DNA from: Hordeum vulgare subsp. vulgare
Taxonomy: Eukaryota > Streptophyta > Magnoliopsida > Poales > Poaceae
Reading direction: 5' to 3'
Assembly (NCBI RefSeq): GCF_904849725.1
Contig: NC_058518.1
Location: forward strand, 9,258,147-9,322,146
DNA: 64,000 nucleotides
Shown here in pieces: positions 12,301-22,464 of this stretch (positions within the stretch are counted from its first letter, which is position 1; each line of letters opens with the position of its first letter). Both the position numbers and the translations under genes were made by a program. The notes below the pieces were generated by a model. The model made no database searches. It worked only from the letters and a program-made list of their open reading frames with translations, and was not told the DNA's origin.

Positions 12301-12620
12301 GAAAAATGTGGGAAGCAGAGGCGAGGAACCACCATAACAGGCCGGATGTTTTGGTCATTACAGGTGATTCTGAAGAAACACCAGCTGCAGTTGAGAAGGA
12401 ACCAGCACAAGAGTATCACATCCGACAGGAACCACATGCTGTCGAGGAAGAACCACCAGCAACATGCTCTACTGTGTCGGTACAGGTGGAGCCAGAGAGT
12501 AATGCTACAGCTCCCGTCAAATCAGGACCCGGGGTTAACTTTGCTAATGGAGCCGAGTCGGTGCCGCCTTCATGTCATGCGGCACAACTGCATAAGGTAG
12601 CCCCTTCAGCAAGATGCTAA
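9377..12620 (+). pseudogene. CC-NB-ARC-LRR (NLR) disease-resistance homologue with in-frame stop
   Basis: This is a cytoplasmic immune-receptor homologue. Exon 1 is 9377-10215. The 193-bp intron (10216-10408) has GT...AG ends and splits Kinase-2. Exon 2 runs from 10409. Residues 1-~180 form an Rx-type coiled-coil domain. The P-loop GFGGSGKTT is at about 212-220, Kinase-2 (LIVVDDI) at about 282, RNBS-B (GRIIVTTAT) at about 307, GLPL at about 374 and the RNBS-D-like CLMYLGIFP at about 441. Leucine-rich repeats follow from about 560. A TAG at 11745-11747 stops the frame after 725 codons. The same frame then continues for about 290 codons of LRR and a Glu/Pro-rich tail to 12620. The usual MHD motif is replaced by AHG (about 508). 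A further acidic segment in another frame (12613-12706) suggests a second frameshift. The single nonsense codon could also be a sequencing error or a recent mutation. Confidence 0.85.
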
Positions 12621-13676
12621 CGAAGCGAGGGAATGTGCAGGACCCTGCGGCTGATGTAGAATTAATCACTGGAGAAGAAGAGCAGGATATCGATGAGGAA
12701 GCTTGAGTTTGTGTCACTTTGATGGGGTGTCTACATTCCTGAAGATTGACCCTTTTCTGCTTGCCCATTGTGATGTTTTAAGGCTACTTTCAGCCATCCA
12801 TTTAAAACATTGTACTTCTTTCGAATATCTTTTTTGTGGTATGCTTGCGGTAGTTTCTCCTTCTTCTTCTTCTATGTTCAGAATATTATTTCCCTTCTTT
12901 AATTTTTCCAAATAATGGGACCTATTGGTTAAATTTATGTGATGGCGTGTTGTGGTAACTTTAACCTAGACATGCGACAAACTATGCATGCTGACACCAT
13001 ATTGATCTGCAAACACAAATATAGGAAGACAGCAAAGGCAAGGAAGTTGTTTGTTACTGACATGGCCTTGTTGTGGCCGATCGCAGTTTCTATCTCCTCT
13101 CCAGAGTGCCTTTCGTCGAGCAACTCGAGGGCGTCCAGGAAGCAGCCTCCATTTCTTGCACCCGGCCAGTCGTCGTCCTCCGCCGACGCTGTAGCATTAC
13201 CCGGCACGAATCCGCAAACCATGACGCCATGAAGGCTGCTTGAGAATCTACGTGAAAAATTAGAATGATGAACTGGACAACCTTGCCGTCGCAGCCGTAC
13301 GCCGTGAAGGTGGCGCCAGCTCTTCTGTGCTGCCAGTCACCACATCTGAAACGTGCGAGAGGGAAAAATGAACACAAAGTAGATTGCAGGAAGTCACCGC
13401 CGCCACTCCTACTCACATGGTCGTTTCGTCGAACACCTTATGTGCAGTGCCCGGAACATCACCACTGGGAGGAGAGCAGCGGAGGGGATGAAGCTTGTGC
13501 CTTGGATCCACTTGATGCCCACGACTAGCAAATCGGCGCTGCTTCGACGCTATGCACGGAATCCAACTGAAGCCGAAGACCTGATGATAGCGGCAGACGA
13601 AGCCGAGGGCGGCGGCAGGCACGAAGCCAAGGGCGGCCCCCTGTTGGACCCGAGGACGAGGGCGGCTGATGCTTCT
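12621..13676. other. Unassigned intergenic stretch with weak minus-strand coding look
   Basis: The first part (12621-12915) is the likely 3' region of the NLR. From 13676 down to about 12950 on the minus strand there are GC-rich ORF pieces with plausible splice signals (segments such as CGDWQHRRAGATFTAYGC and FLDALELLDERHSGEE). Their frames do not join into one clear protein and I recognise no domain. It may be an internal part of the flanking copia element or a decayed gene. Confidence 0.3.
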
Positions 13677-13851
13677 AGGGATTGACACCGAATACGATGC
13701 ATCTTGTATTAAGCTTGAGTATATATATTTACATATGAGAAAAAGGTAAGACGGATTATAAATCCTACGCTGCCAAATATACATGTATATCAAATATATT
13801 TTCAATAATCCCCTCAGTCGTAGCGGTAACGTTGCAAACAATAGGCACGTC
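13677..13851 (-). mobile_element. Terminal part of an old minus-strand copia element (left of the CACTA)
   Basis: Read on the minus strand, a purine-rich segment (GCTACGACTGAGGGGATTATTG) is followed by a short AT-rich LTR-like end (13680-13810, 'GCAGCGTAGGATTTATAATCC', 'GTAAATATATATACTCAAGC'). I recognise this pattern from a Triticeae copia family. The CACTA insertion at 13852 separates it from the internal part at 26436-27529. The LTR limits were not resolved. Confidence 0.45.
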
Positions 13852-13861
13852 CACTAGTGGA

Positions 13862-14275
13862 AAACAGGCCTTTGGCCGGGACCCTTTAGTCCCCGCCTGC
13901 CTCTCGGCCGAGACTAAAGGTCGGGCCACGTCGCCCCAATTCTCAATGCCTCCCTCGAGGCTTTAGTCCCGGCCCGTAAGGAGCCTTTAGTCCCGGTTCG
14001 TGTCCCAAACCGGGATTAAAGGGCTACGCGGTGGGCAGTGATGGTGGCAACCGTTCGTATCCCCCTTTAGTCCCGGTTGGTGGCTCAACCCGGGACTAAA
14101 GGCCTAACACGTGGCATGCCGTAGTGGTGGCAACCGTTCGTATCCCCCTTTAGTCCCGGTTGGTGGCTCAACCCGGGACTAAAGGCCTAACACGTGGCAT
14201 GCCGTAGTGGTGGCAACCGTTCGTATCCCCCTTTAGTCCCGGTTGGTGGCTCAACCCGGGACTAAAGGCCCAAAC
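13862..14275. repeat. 5' subterminal repeats of the CACTA, including an 83-bp triplication
   Basis: Several inverted units of the form CTTTAGTCCCGGTTGGTGGC...CCGGGACTAAAGG occur here, each able to fold on itself. An 83-bp block (with GTGGCAACCGTTCGTATCCC) starts at 14043, 14126 and 14209. In this superfamily such subterminal repeats are the transposase-binding sites. Here they also form the immediate upstream region of the exonuclease gene. Confidence 0.85.
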
Positions 14276-14407
14276 AGTTTGCATCCCGCGTCGTTTCGGG
14301 CGATGAAAAGTACGAACCGAAGCAGAGTCGTCATTTCTCTGTTTCTTCTTCTCTCTCGCTCTCGCTCTCTGTTCTTCTCCTCTCTTCTTCCCTTCTCTTC
14401 TTCCACC

Positions 14408-15822
14408 ATGCCAACTCGCTTTGAAGAGGTGCTCGCACATGGCACGACCATGCTCGATGTCGTGTACACGAACGAGAGCAGGGAGATGCCGTTTTTTCTT
14501 GAACAGTTGAAGGAAGGATGGCTTGACGCCGCAATGGATCATGAGAAGTTCTTGGGGCTTGATCTGGAGTACACGGCCGATCAACGCGGTGTTGCCGTCA
14601 TCCAACTATGCTTCGCACATCATGTCTTGATCTTCCAATGGGCGAGGTAAATTTTGAGGCTTTCTTTGATCCAAGATAATGGCATTGTAAGTTTATTTGT
14701 TTCAATCATAGTTGGTTCCCTTCAAATAGTTGTAGTGAAACAATTTTGATTAGTTGAAGGGGAACACAATCTAATTGGAATAGTGTGTCATAATCTGAAA
14801 GATCGTATTAGAATCAACTAGTGTTTAATATGTTCCATTGGAATCATAGTTGGTTCCCTTCAAATAGTTGTAGTGAAACAATTTTGATTAGTTGAAGGGG
14901 AACACAATCTGATTGGAATAGTGTTCCATAATCTGAAAAAATCGTATTAGAATCAACTAGTGTTTAATATGTTCCATTGGAATCATAGTTGGTTCGCTTC
15001 AAATAGTTGTAGTGAAACAATTTTGATTAGTTGAAGGGAACACAATCTGATTGGAATAGTGTTCCACAATCTGAAAAATCTGATTGGTTCAATATGTTCC
15101 ATTGAAATCATAGTTGTAGTGATACAATTTTATGCGGTGTTCTTTGATCCAAGGTTATGAGAATTGCATATAGCTAGTGATCTCTCTATGTTCCATTGGA
15201 TAGCAATATGATATGTCATAGTCATGAAAATTGCATATAGCTAGTGATCTCTCTAGGTTCCATTGGATAGCTATAGTGATCTCTCTAGGTTCCATTGCAT
15301 ATGTTCTATTTGAATCCTAAAGATAATTTTCTCTTTAGTTGTAGTGAAACATGTTTCCTTATTGCAGCAGTATGTAACGTTTGTTCCATTTTAATTTGTT
15401 TCTGTTGCAGTAGTGACAAGCATTGTCCAGAACTCATGGACTTCCTTCGCAGCGGCATCACTTTTGCTACCGTTGACATAAGGAACGACAAGCTGAAGAT
15501 GAGGCACAGCTTCGGTATTGAGATACCAACTAGTTGCCTCATTGATCTCCAAACGGTATTCAGGCTTCGACATGTCAGGACTTCGATGGCTCATATGGCA
15601 GTTGCCTTGATCGACGAGGAATATGGTGATATGAAGACCAGTTTCCCAAAGTCTCAGCACAAACTTTGGGAGAAGGCCCCACTTGATCGTATCAACATTG
15701 AGTATGCAGCAAAAGATGCATACGTTTCATACGAGTTGTACCGCAAGATTCGAGTCGTCAACTATGGCCAGCGTCACCTCGAGGAAGGTGGACATTCTGA
15801 TTCAGACGATTCAGACGAGTAG
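14408..15822 (+). CDS. WRN/RNase D-like DEDDy 3'-5' exonuclease carried in the CACTA
   Basis: The gene has two exons, 14408-14646 and 15411-15822, with a GT-AG intron (phase 2). The joined product is 216 aa. It has the full set of catalytic residues of the DEDDy exonuclease family: motif I LDLEYT (D52, E54), motif II in VDIRNDKL (D106) and motif III YAAKD (Y178, D182). The length equals a stand-alone exonuclease domain of the Werner-like (DNA_pol_A_exo1) family, which degrades nucleic acid from the 3' end. A short acidic tail (HSDSDDSDE) closes the protein. Start ATG 14408 has a good context (ACCATGC) and lies after CT-rich leader sequence. The frame is intact and splice sites are clean, so the gene may be expressed from the transposon's own terminal region. 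It has no known role in transposition. Capture of a host gene is the simplest explanation. Confidence 0.8.
14704..15110 (+). repeat. Three tandem copies of a ~138-bp repeat in the exonuclease intron
   Basis: The block beginning AATCATAGTTGGTTCCCTTC starts at 14704, 14842 and 14981. The third copy is shortened and more diverged. The array lies wholly within the intron and does not touch the splice sites. Confidence 0.85.
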
Positions 15823-16148
15823 TGTTCTCAACGTCGAACACTTGTATATATATCTATGGTAGCTATTATTATGTACTGTTTGGACTAGTATCATGTACTG
15901 CTTGGACCAATTTATATATGTCTAGTTTCTGTTTGTGCCATTATAGTTTCCAAATTTGAATGGTTTGGCCCTTACTAACTTCATTTGCTACTTTTGAATG
16001 GTTTAGCCCTTTCTAACTTCATGGTATCATGCATTTCGACCACATATATATACAAAAAGTCTTCAGTTCAAATAAGTTCAAAAAATGAAATCCCTTTTGT
16101 AACAGATCTGTTTTTGATTAAAACAGTCATTTAAAAATGAAAGACCAT
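15823..16148. other. 3' flank of the exonuclease gene
   Basis: AT-rich noncoding sequence after the stop codon, the likely 3' UTR and terminator region. It has repeated phrases such as 'GAATGGTTTRGCCC' but no protein or known element. Confidence 0.4.
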
Positions 16149-16655
16149 TAGTCCCACGTGGCGTGTAGCGGAACCACGTGGCGTGCAGCGGAACCACGTG
16201 GCGTGTCGCGGAACCACTTTTGTTGTGGGGGTCGCTTTTCCTTCTTCTCCTTGTGCTAGATATTTGTTATGCATTAGGGAAAGAAGGAATAGCGACCATC
16301 ATCGACGGTCAAAAAATCAGGTGAGGGAGTGTCCACCATACATGAGAGAAGAAGAATGCCTGCTTCTCCTCCTTCTCTTTGTGCTAGATATTTGTTATGC
16401 ACTAGGGGAAGAAGGAGTAGCGACCATCATCGACGGTCGAAAAATCAGGTGAGGGAGTGTCCACCATACATGGGAGAAGAAGAATGTCGACTGTTGCTGT
16501 GGGGGTCGTTTCTCCTTCTTCTCCTTGTGCTAGATATTGGTTATGCACTAGGGGAAGTAGGCGTAGCGACCATCATCGACGGTTGAAAAATCAGGTGAGC
16601 TAGTGTCCACCATATATGAGAGAAGAAGAATGCCGTCTCTTATTGTGGGGGGTCG
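16149..16655 (+). repeat. Short tandem repeats (22 bp, then ~120 bp)
   Basis: About three copies of a 22-bp unit (GGAACCACGTGGCGTGTAGC) are followed by roughly three and a half copies of a ~120-bp unit containing 'CTTGTGCTAGATATTTGTTATG' in part and 'GCGACCATCATCGACGGTC'. The short ORFs here are by-products of the repetition. Confidence 0.8.
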
Positions 16656-16660
16656 CTTCT

Positions 16661-19530
16661 ACTTCGAGAGAGATTGTCCATTTTGTACACGAAGTGCATC
16701 CAGTTTTTGTCGTAGCCCTCTCAAGTTTTTAACACATGCTATGTGGGTGAAATGATGATAGCATGCCAACTTTCAACATTTTCAGAGTTCATTTGTAGTG
16801 CTTTTCAATTTTAGGGTCAACTAGCTCAAAAAAAATAAGTAAATGCACGAAGAATACCAAATGAAGTCAGAAATTGTTGAAGTTTTGTGATGTGCCTTTG
16901 AATGGTGCATTTTAAACACACAAAAAGTATGGAGTTCAAATAAGTTCAAAAAAATGAAATCCCTTTGTAAGAGATGAGTTCTCGTTCGAAACGCTCATAC
17001 TTCGAGAGAGATTGTCCGTTTTGTACACGAAGTGCATCCAGTTTTTTTCGTAGCCCTCTCAACTTTTTAACACATGCTATGTGGGTGAAATGATGATAGC
17101 ATGCCAACTTTCAACATTTTCAGAGTTCATTTGTAGTGCTTTTCAATTTCAGGGTCAACTAGCTCAAAAAAATAAGTAAATGCACGAAGAATACCAAATG
17201 AAGTCAGAAATTGTTGAAATTTTGTGATGTGCCTTTGAATGGTGCATTTTGAACACACAATAAGTATGAAGTTCAAATAAGTTCAAAAAAATGAAATCCC
17301 TTTGTAAGAGATGAGTTCTCGTTCGAAACGCTCATACTTCGAGAGAGATTGTCCGTTTTGTACACGAAGTGCATCCAGTTTTTGTCGTAGCCCTCTCAAC
17401 TTTTTAACACATTTTATGTGGGTGAAATGATGATAGCATGCCAACTTTCAACATTTTCAGAGTTCATTTGTAGTGCTTTTCAATTTCAGGGTCAACTAGC
17501 TTAAAAAAATAAGTAAATGCACGAAGAATACCAAATGAAGTCAGAAATTGTTGAAATTTTGTGATTTGCCTTTGAATGGTGAATTTTGAACAGAAAAAAA
17601 GTATGGAGTTCAAATAAGTTCAAAAAATGAAATCCCTTTGTAAGAGATGTGTTCTCGTTCGAAACGCTGATACTTCGAGAGAGATTGTCCGTTTTGTACA
17701 CGAAGTGCATCCAGTTTTTGTCGTAGCCCTCTCAACTTTTTAACACATGCTATGTGGGTGAAATGATGATAGCATGCCAACTTTCAACATTTTCAGAGTT
17801 CATTTGTAGTGCTTTTCAATTTCAGGGTCAACTAGCTCAAAAAAAATAAGTAAATACACGAAGAATACCAAATGAAGTCCAAAATTGTTGAATTTTTGTG
17901 ATGTGCCTTTGAATGGTGCATTTTGAACACACAAAAAGTATGGAGTTCTAATAAGTTCAAAAAAATGAAATCCCTTTGTAAGAGATGAGTTCTCGTTCGA
18001 AACCCTGATACTTCGAGAGAGATTATCCGTTTTGTACACGAAGTGCATCCAGTTTTTGTCGTAGCCCTCTCAACTTTTTAACACATGCTATGTGGGTGAA
18101 ATGATGATAGCATGCTAACTTTCAACATTTTCAGAGTTCATTTGTAGTGCTTTTCAATTTCAGGGTCAACTAGCTCAAAAAAAATAAGTAAATGCACGAA
18201 GAATACCAAATGAAGTCAGAAATTGTTGAAATTTTGTGATTTGCCTTTGAATGGTGAATTTTGAACACAAAAAAAGTATGGATTTCAAATAAGTTCAAAA
18301 AAATGAAATCCCTTTGTAAGAGATGAGTTCTCGTTCGAAACGCTGATACTTCAAGAGAGATTGTCCGTTTTGTATACGAAGTGCATCCAGTTTTTGTCGT
18401 GACCCTCTCAACTTTTTAACACATGCTATGTGGGTGAAATGATGATAGCATGCCAACTTTCAACATTTTCAGAGTTCATTTGTAGTGCTTTTCAATTTCA
18501 GGGTCAACTAGCTCAAAAAAAAAAGTAAATGCACGAAGAATACCAAATGAAGTCAGAAATTGCTGAAATTTTGTGATGTGCCTTTGAATGGTGCATTTTG
18601 AACAAACAAAAAGTATGGAGTTCAAATAAGTTCAAAAAAATGAAATCCCTTTGTAAGAGATGAGTTCTCGATCGAAACCCTAATACTTCGAGAGAGATTG
18701 TTCGTTTTGTACACGAAGTGCATCCAGTTTTTGTCGTAGCCCTCTCAACTTTTTAACACATGCTATGTGGGTGAAATGATGATAGCATGCCAACTTTAAA
18801 CATTTTCAGAGTTCATTTGTAGTGCTTTTCAATTTTAGGGTCAACTAGCTCAAAAAAAATAAGTAAATGCACGAAGAATACCAAATGAAGTCAGAAATTG
18901 CTGAAATTTTGTGATGTGCCTTTGAATGGTGCATTTTGAACAAACAAAAAGTATGGAGTTCAAATAAGTTCAAAAAAATGAAATCCCTTTGTAAGAGATG
19001 TGTTCTCGTTCGAAACGCTGATACTTCGAGAGAGATTGTCCGTTTTGTACACGAAGTGCATCCAGTTTTTGTAGTAGCCCTCTCAACTTTTTAACACATG
19101 CTATGTGGGTGAAATGATGATATCATGCCAACTTTCAACATTTTCAGAGTTCATTTGTAGTGCTTTTCAATTTCAGAGTCAACTAGCTCAAAAAAAAAAG
19201 TAAATGCACGAAGAATACCAAATGAAGTCAGAAATTGCTGAAATTTTGTGATGTATCTTTGAATGGTGCATTTTGAATACACAAAAAGTATGGAGTTCAA
19301 CTAAGTTCAAAAAAATGAAATCCCTTTGTAAGACATGAGTTCTCGTTCGAAACGCTGATACTTCGAGAGAGATTGTCCGTTTTGTACACCAAGTGCATCC
19401 AGTTTTTGTGGTAGCCCTCTCAACTTTTTAACACATGCTATGTGGGTGAAATGATGATAGCATGCCAAGTTTCAACATTTTCAGAGTTCATTTGTAGTGC
19501 TTTTCAATTTCAGGGTCAACTAGCTTTAAA
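16661..19530 (+). repeat. 338-bp satellite-like array inside the CACTA
   Basis: Units begin ACTTCGAGAGAGATTGTCC at 16661, 16999, 17336, 17672, 18010, 18348 (ACTTCAAG variant), 18685, 19023 and 19360. This gives eight complete units of 336-339 bp and a partial ninth. Copies differ by scattered substitutions and by the length of an A-run. The array is noncoding. Recurrent minus-strand ORFs in it are repeat artefacts. Confidence 0.93.
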
Positions 19531-19540
19531 AAAATCACTT

Positions 19541-20234
19541 AATAGCTTGGATAGTCAAAATAATTACTTTTGAAAATTGAAAATAGTTTTGCATTATTTA
19601 TTCAATTTTAAACACTTTTCATTATCATAGTTTTGTCAAATTCTCAAATATGCAAAAAGAATTTTAATAAACACAGTTTTTAATTGAAAATAGCAAAATA
19701 GTTAATAGTTTGGATAGTCAAAATAATTACTTTTGAAAATAGAAAATAGTTTTGCATTATTTATTCAATTTCAAACACTTTTCATTATCATAGTTTTGTC
19801 AAATTCTCAAATATGCAAAAAGAATTTTAATAAACATAGTTTTTAATTGAAAATAACAAAATAGTTAATAGTTTGGATAGTCAAAATAATTACTTTTAAA
19901 TAGAAAATAGTTTTGAATTATTTATTCAATGTCAAACACTTTTCATTATCATAGTTTTGTCAAATTCTCAAATATGCAAAAAGAATTTTAATAAACATAA
20001 TTTTTAATTGAAAATAACAAAATAGTTAATAGTTTGGATAGTCAAAATAATTAATTTTGAAAATAGAAAATAGTTTTGAATTATTTATTCAATTTCAAAC
20101 ACTTTCCATTATCATAGTTTTGTCAAATTCTCAAATATGCAAAAAGAATTTTTAATAAACATAGTTTTTAATTGAAAATAACAAAATAGATAATAGTTTG
20201 GATAGTCAAAATAATTAATTTTGAAAATAGAAAA
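19541..20234 (+). repeat. ~163-bp AT-rich tandem repeat
   Basis: Four copies and a partial fifth of an AT-rich unit (AATAGTTTGGATAGTCAAAA...) start at about 19541, 19704, 19867, 20028 and 20192. The array directly follows the 338-bp array and is unrelated to it in sequence. Confidence 0.88.
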
Positions 20235-20338
20235 AATTGAAACTATATGAGAAATTATAGAGAAAATTCAACCTAAATTCAAAGTGAACTTTGAATTCAG
20301 GTTGAATTTTCTCCATAATTTCGAATATAGTTTCAATT
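20235..20338. repeat. Near-perfect inverted repeat (hairpin)
   Basis: Two 51-base arms (20235-20285 and 20288-20338) separated by 2 bases are complementary with only a few mismatches. The centre reads TTCAAAGT-GA-ACTTTGAA. A transcript through it would form a long stem. Confidence 0.88.
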
Positions 20339-20399
20339 TTCAATGAGTTTAGGCCCGTAAGCCTCTTTAGAGAGGAGCTCGATGGAGAAGGTGCGACGG

Positions 20400-20760
20400 G
20401 GCTATAAACAAGTGTTAGTCCCCCTCGCTGGGCGAGGTGGGACTAAACTTATCGTGCAGCCGAGGAGGCGCTTTAGTCCCTGGTGGAGCCACGCCCCGGG
20501 ACTAAAGACCCCCTTTCGTCCCGGGTAGAGCCACGCACCGGGACTAAAGGCCCCTGCTTCCCGCCTTCTGGTCTGCCCGAAAAAGGGCCTTTAGTCCCGG
20601 GTCGTGGCTCCACCCGGGACTAAAGGGGGTCTTTAGTCCCGGTTCGAGCCACGCACCGGGACTAAAGGGGGTCTTTAGTCCCGGTTCGAGCCACGCACCG
20701 GGACTAAAGATCCACCTATATAAGCGGGACTTCGAAAAATTCAAACCCAAATCGTCCATT
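20400..20760 (+). promoter_or_regulatory. Internal cluster of CACTA palindromic units and putative promoter
   Basis: At least five 'TTTAGTCCCGG/CCGGGACTAAA' inverted units are clustered at 20415-20710. They are followed by a TATA-like CTATATAAG at 20715-20723 and a CT-rich leader (20758-20780). I infer this is the promoter of the second CACTA gene, built from the same repeat units as the transposon ends. A weaker TATA-like GCTATAAAC lies near 20402. Confidence 0.55.
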
Positions 20761-20779
20761 TCTCTTCTTCTTCCTCTCG

Positions 20780-21770
20780 TTCTCGTGCCTGGCGCGGCAC
20801 AACGACAAACTCGACGACGCCGTCAGGCTGCCCGCCGTCCTGCTCGCCGCCGCGTGCCGTCCTCCTCGCCGTCGCTGTCGTCCTCCTCGCCGCGCGCCGC
20901 CGTCCTCCTCGCCGCGCGCCGCCGTCCTCCTCGCCGCGCGCCGCCGTCCTCCTCGCCGCGCGCCGTCGACACCTCCGGACGGTAAGCCCCCCGCCCCCTC
21001 CTCCCCAACACTCCGACCAGTAGAAGAAAAGAAGAAAAAGGAGAAGAAAAGAAGAAAAAGGAGAAGAAAGGAAGAAAAAGGAGAAGAAAGGAAGAAAAAG
21101 GACCTTAGAACTGTTTTAATTCTGTTCCTTAAGAAAGAAATGGATGGTACTTCAGGTTACGCCCCATTTTTGGGCGGCTCTGACCGAAACCCCTCTTCGA
21201 TGAATTCTTGATTTACAGAAGTCTTATCATCTTCGAAATCCGGGTTTTCGGGGGTTCGTGTTGTTGTTTGTAAAAGTGGAAGAAAAGAAGAAGAATTTTT
21301 TTTTGTCATTTAATTCCTATTGTTATTAGGTTTGTCCTAGATTATTAGGGTTAGTAATATTTAGAATTAGGAAAAAGGAAAATAAGAAGAGGAGGAGAAG
21401 AAAAGAAGAAAAAGGAGAATAAGAAGAGGAGGAGAGGAGAAGAAGAGGGAAAATAGAAGAAGAGGAGAAGTAGAAGAAGAGAAAAAATTAGAAGAGGAGG
21501 AGGGGAGAAGTAGAAGAAGAGAAGAGGAGAAGTGGTAGAAGAAGAGGAGAAATAAAAGAAGAGGAAAATTAGTTTAGGGTTACAAGAAGAAGAAATATTG
21601 TATAGTGTATATGCTTAAGTGTTAATAGTGTTTCTTGGATTATTGCTTAATTTTGCTATTGTATATGCTTAAGTGTTAATAGTTTAATTTTGCTATTGTA
21701 TATGCTTAAGTGTTAATAGTTTATTTTTAGCAAGAAAATTAATAGAACTAGTTTATTTTTTTAGTTCATT
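20780..21770 (+). other. Probable 5' untranslated exon and intron of the CACTA gene
   Basis: A GC-rich leader contains about four copies of a 22-bp repeat (unit CGTCCTCCTCGCCGCGCGCC, 20878-20966) and ends at a good donor (ACGGTAAG, 20980). Purine-rich GAA/GGA tracts (21020-21110 and 21370-21570) and a ~37-bp repeat (21600-21735) follow. A TTTTTTAG acceptor lies near 21763. No protein domain was seen. Confidence 0.45.
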
Positions 21771-21775
21771 TTACG

Positions 21776-22177
21776 ATGCCTATCCCGCATCCTCGTCGTT
21801 GACTCGGCGGAGGACACCTGCTTGATCAGAGGTGCCTTGTCCGGGACTGGGCTCCGCCCGGCTGGTATTGGGAGGTGCTACCTTCCGGGGGGCGTAGGTT
21901 GGTGAGGAGCCAGCCCGTCGTTGACTCGATCCTTGTTTGGTGGCGGTCGCGTGGGCCAGTGAGGGTGCCGAGGCTTCCGGACACCGCGGAGGTGGTACGT
22001 CACCGTGTCAGCGAGGAGGATGAGCACGTCCGTCGCTACATGGTTGCGTTGGAGGGCAGGTTCGAGCATACCTGGCAGGTTCTTCGGGGATCTCACTGGA
22101 GCTATGATCCTGTGATGGTTCCTTCTCTTTGGGTGTCCACCGCCCGCACCGATACCCGTCGGGCGCTACGGTTCTAG
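21776..22177 (+). pseudogene. Small conserved CACTA ORF of unknown function, one stop
   Basis: From ATG 21776 the frame reads eight codons and meets TGA (21800-21802). The same frame then stays open to 22177 with segments such as RDWAPPGWYWEVLPSGG, DSILVWWRSRGPVRVP and VSEEDEHVRRYMVALEGRF. I recognise this as an ORF that recurs in Triticeae CACTA elements but know no function. Apart from the one nonsense codon it looks intact. It lies after the 5' leader intron and ahead of the larger gene. Confidence 0.6.
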
Positions 22178-22464
22178 ATGTATCAGTGATGCTATATGTA
22201 TGATAGTATTCGAGAAGTATTAGTGATAATATTCGACGATGTACGGACAAAAGAGATGATGTATTTGCTTATAATTGAATGCATGCTAATTTGAATACTA
22301 CTTTCTTTTACGATTTGGTTTTGCTTATTGAATGCTCAAATTGGAAAAGTACTCCTACTTTGAATACTATGCAGAAATCTAGGAGTCCCGGGTGGAGCCA
22401 CGACCCGAGACTAAAGTTGTTTTGGAACGGAGTTCCTGATCAAATGTCCGTTTTTTGCAGAACT

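Noticed and set aside
17501..18048. Recurrent minus-strand ORFs of similar sequence in the satellite
   Set aside because: Each arises from the repeat unit itself and ends at variable points. Differences between copies are not biased to silent sites as far as I can see.
16661..19530. Regularly spaced repeats resembling a CRISPR array
   Set aside because: Units are contiguous 338-bp tandem copies without unique spacers, in a eukaryotic transposon.
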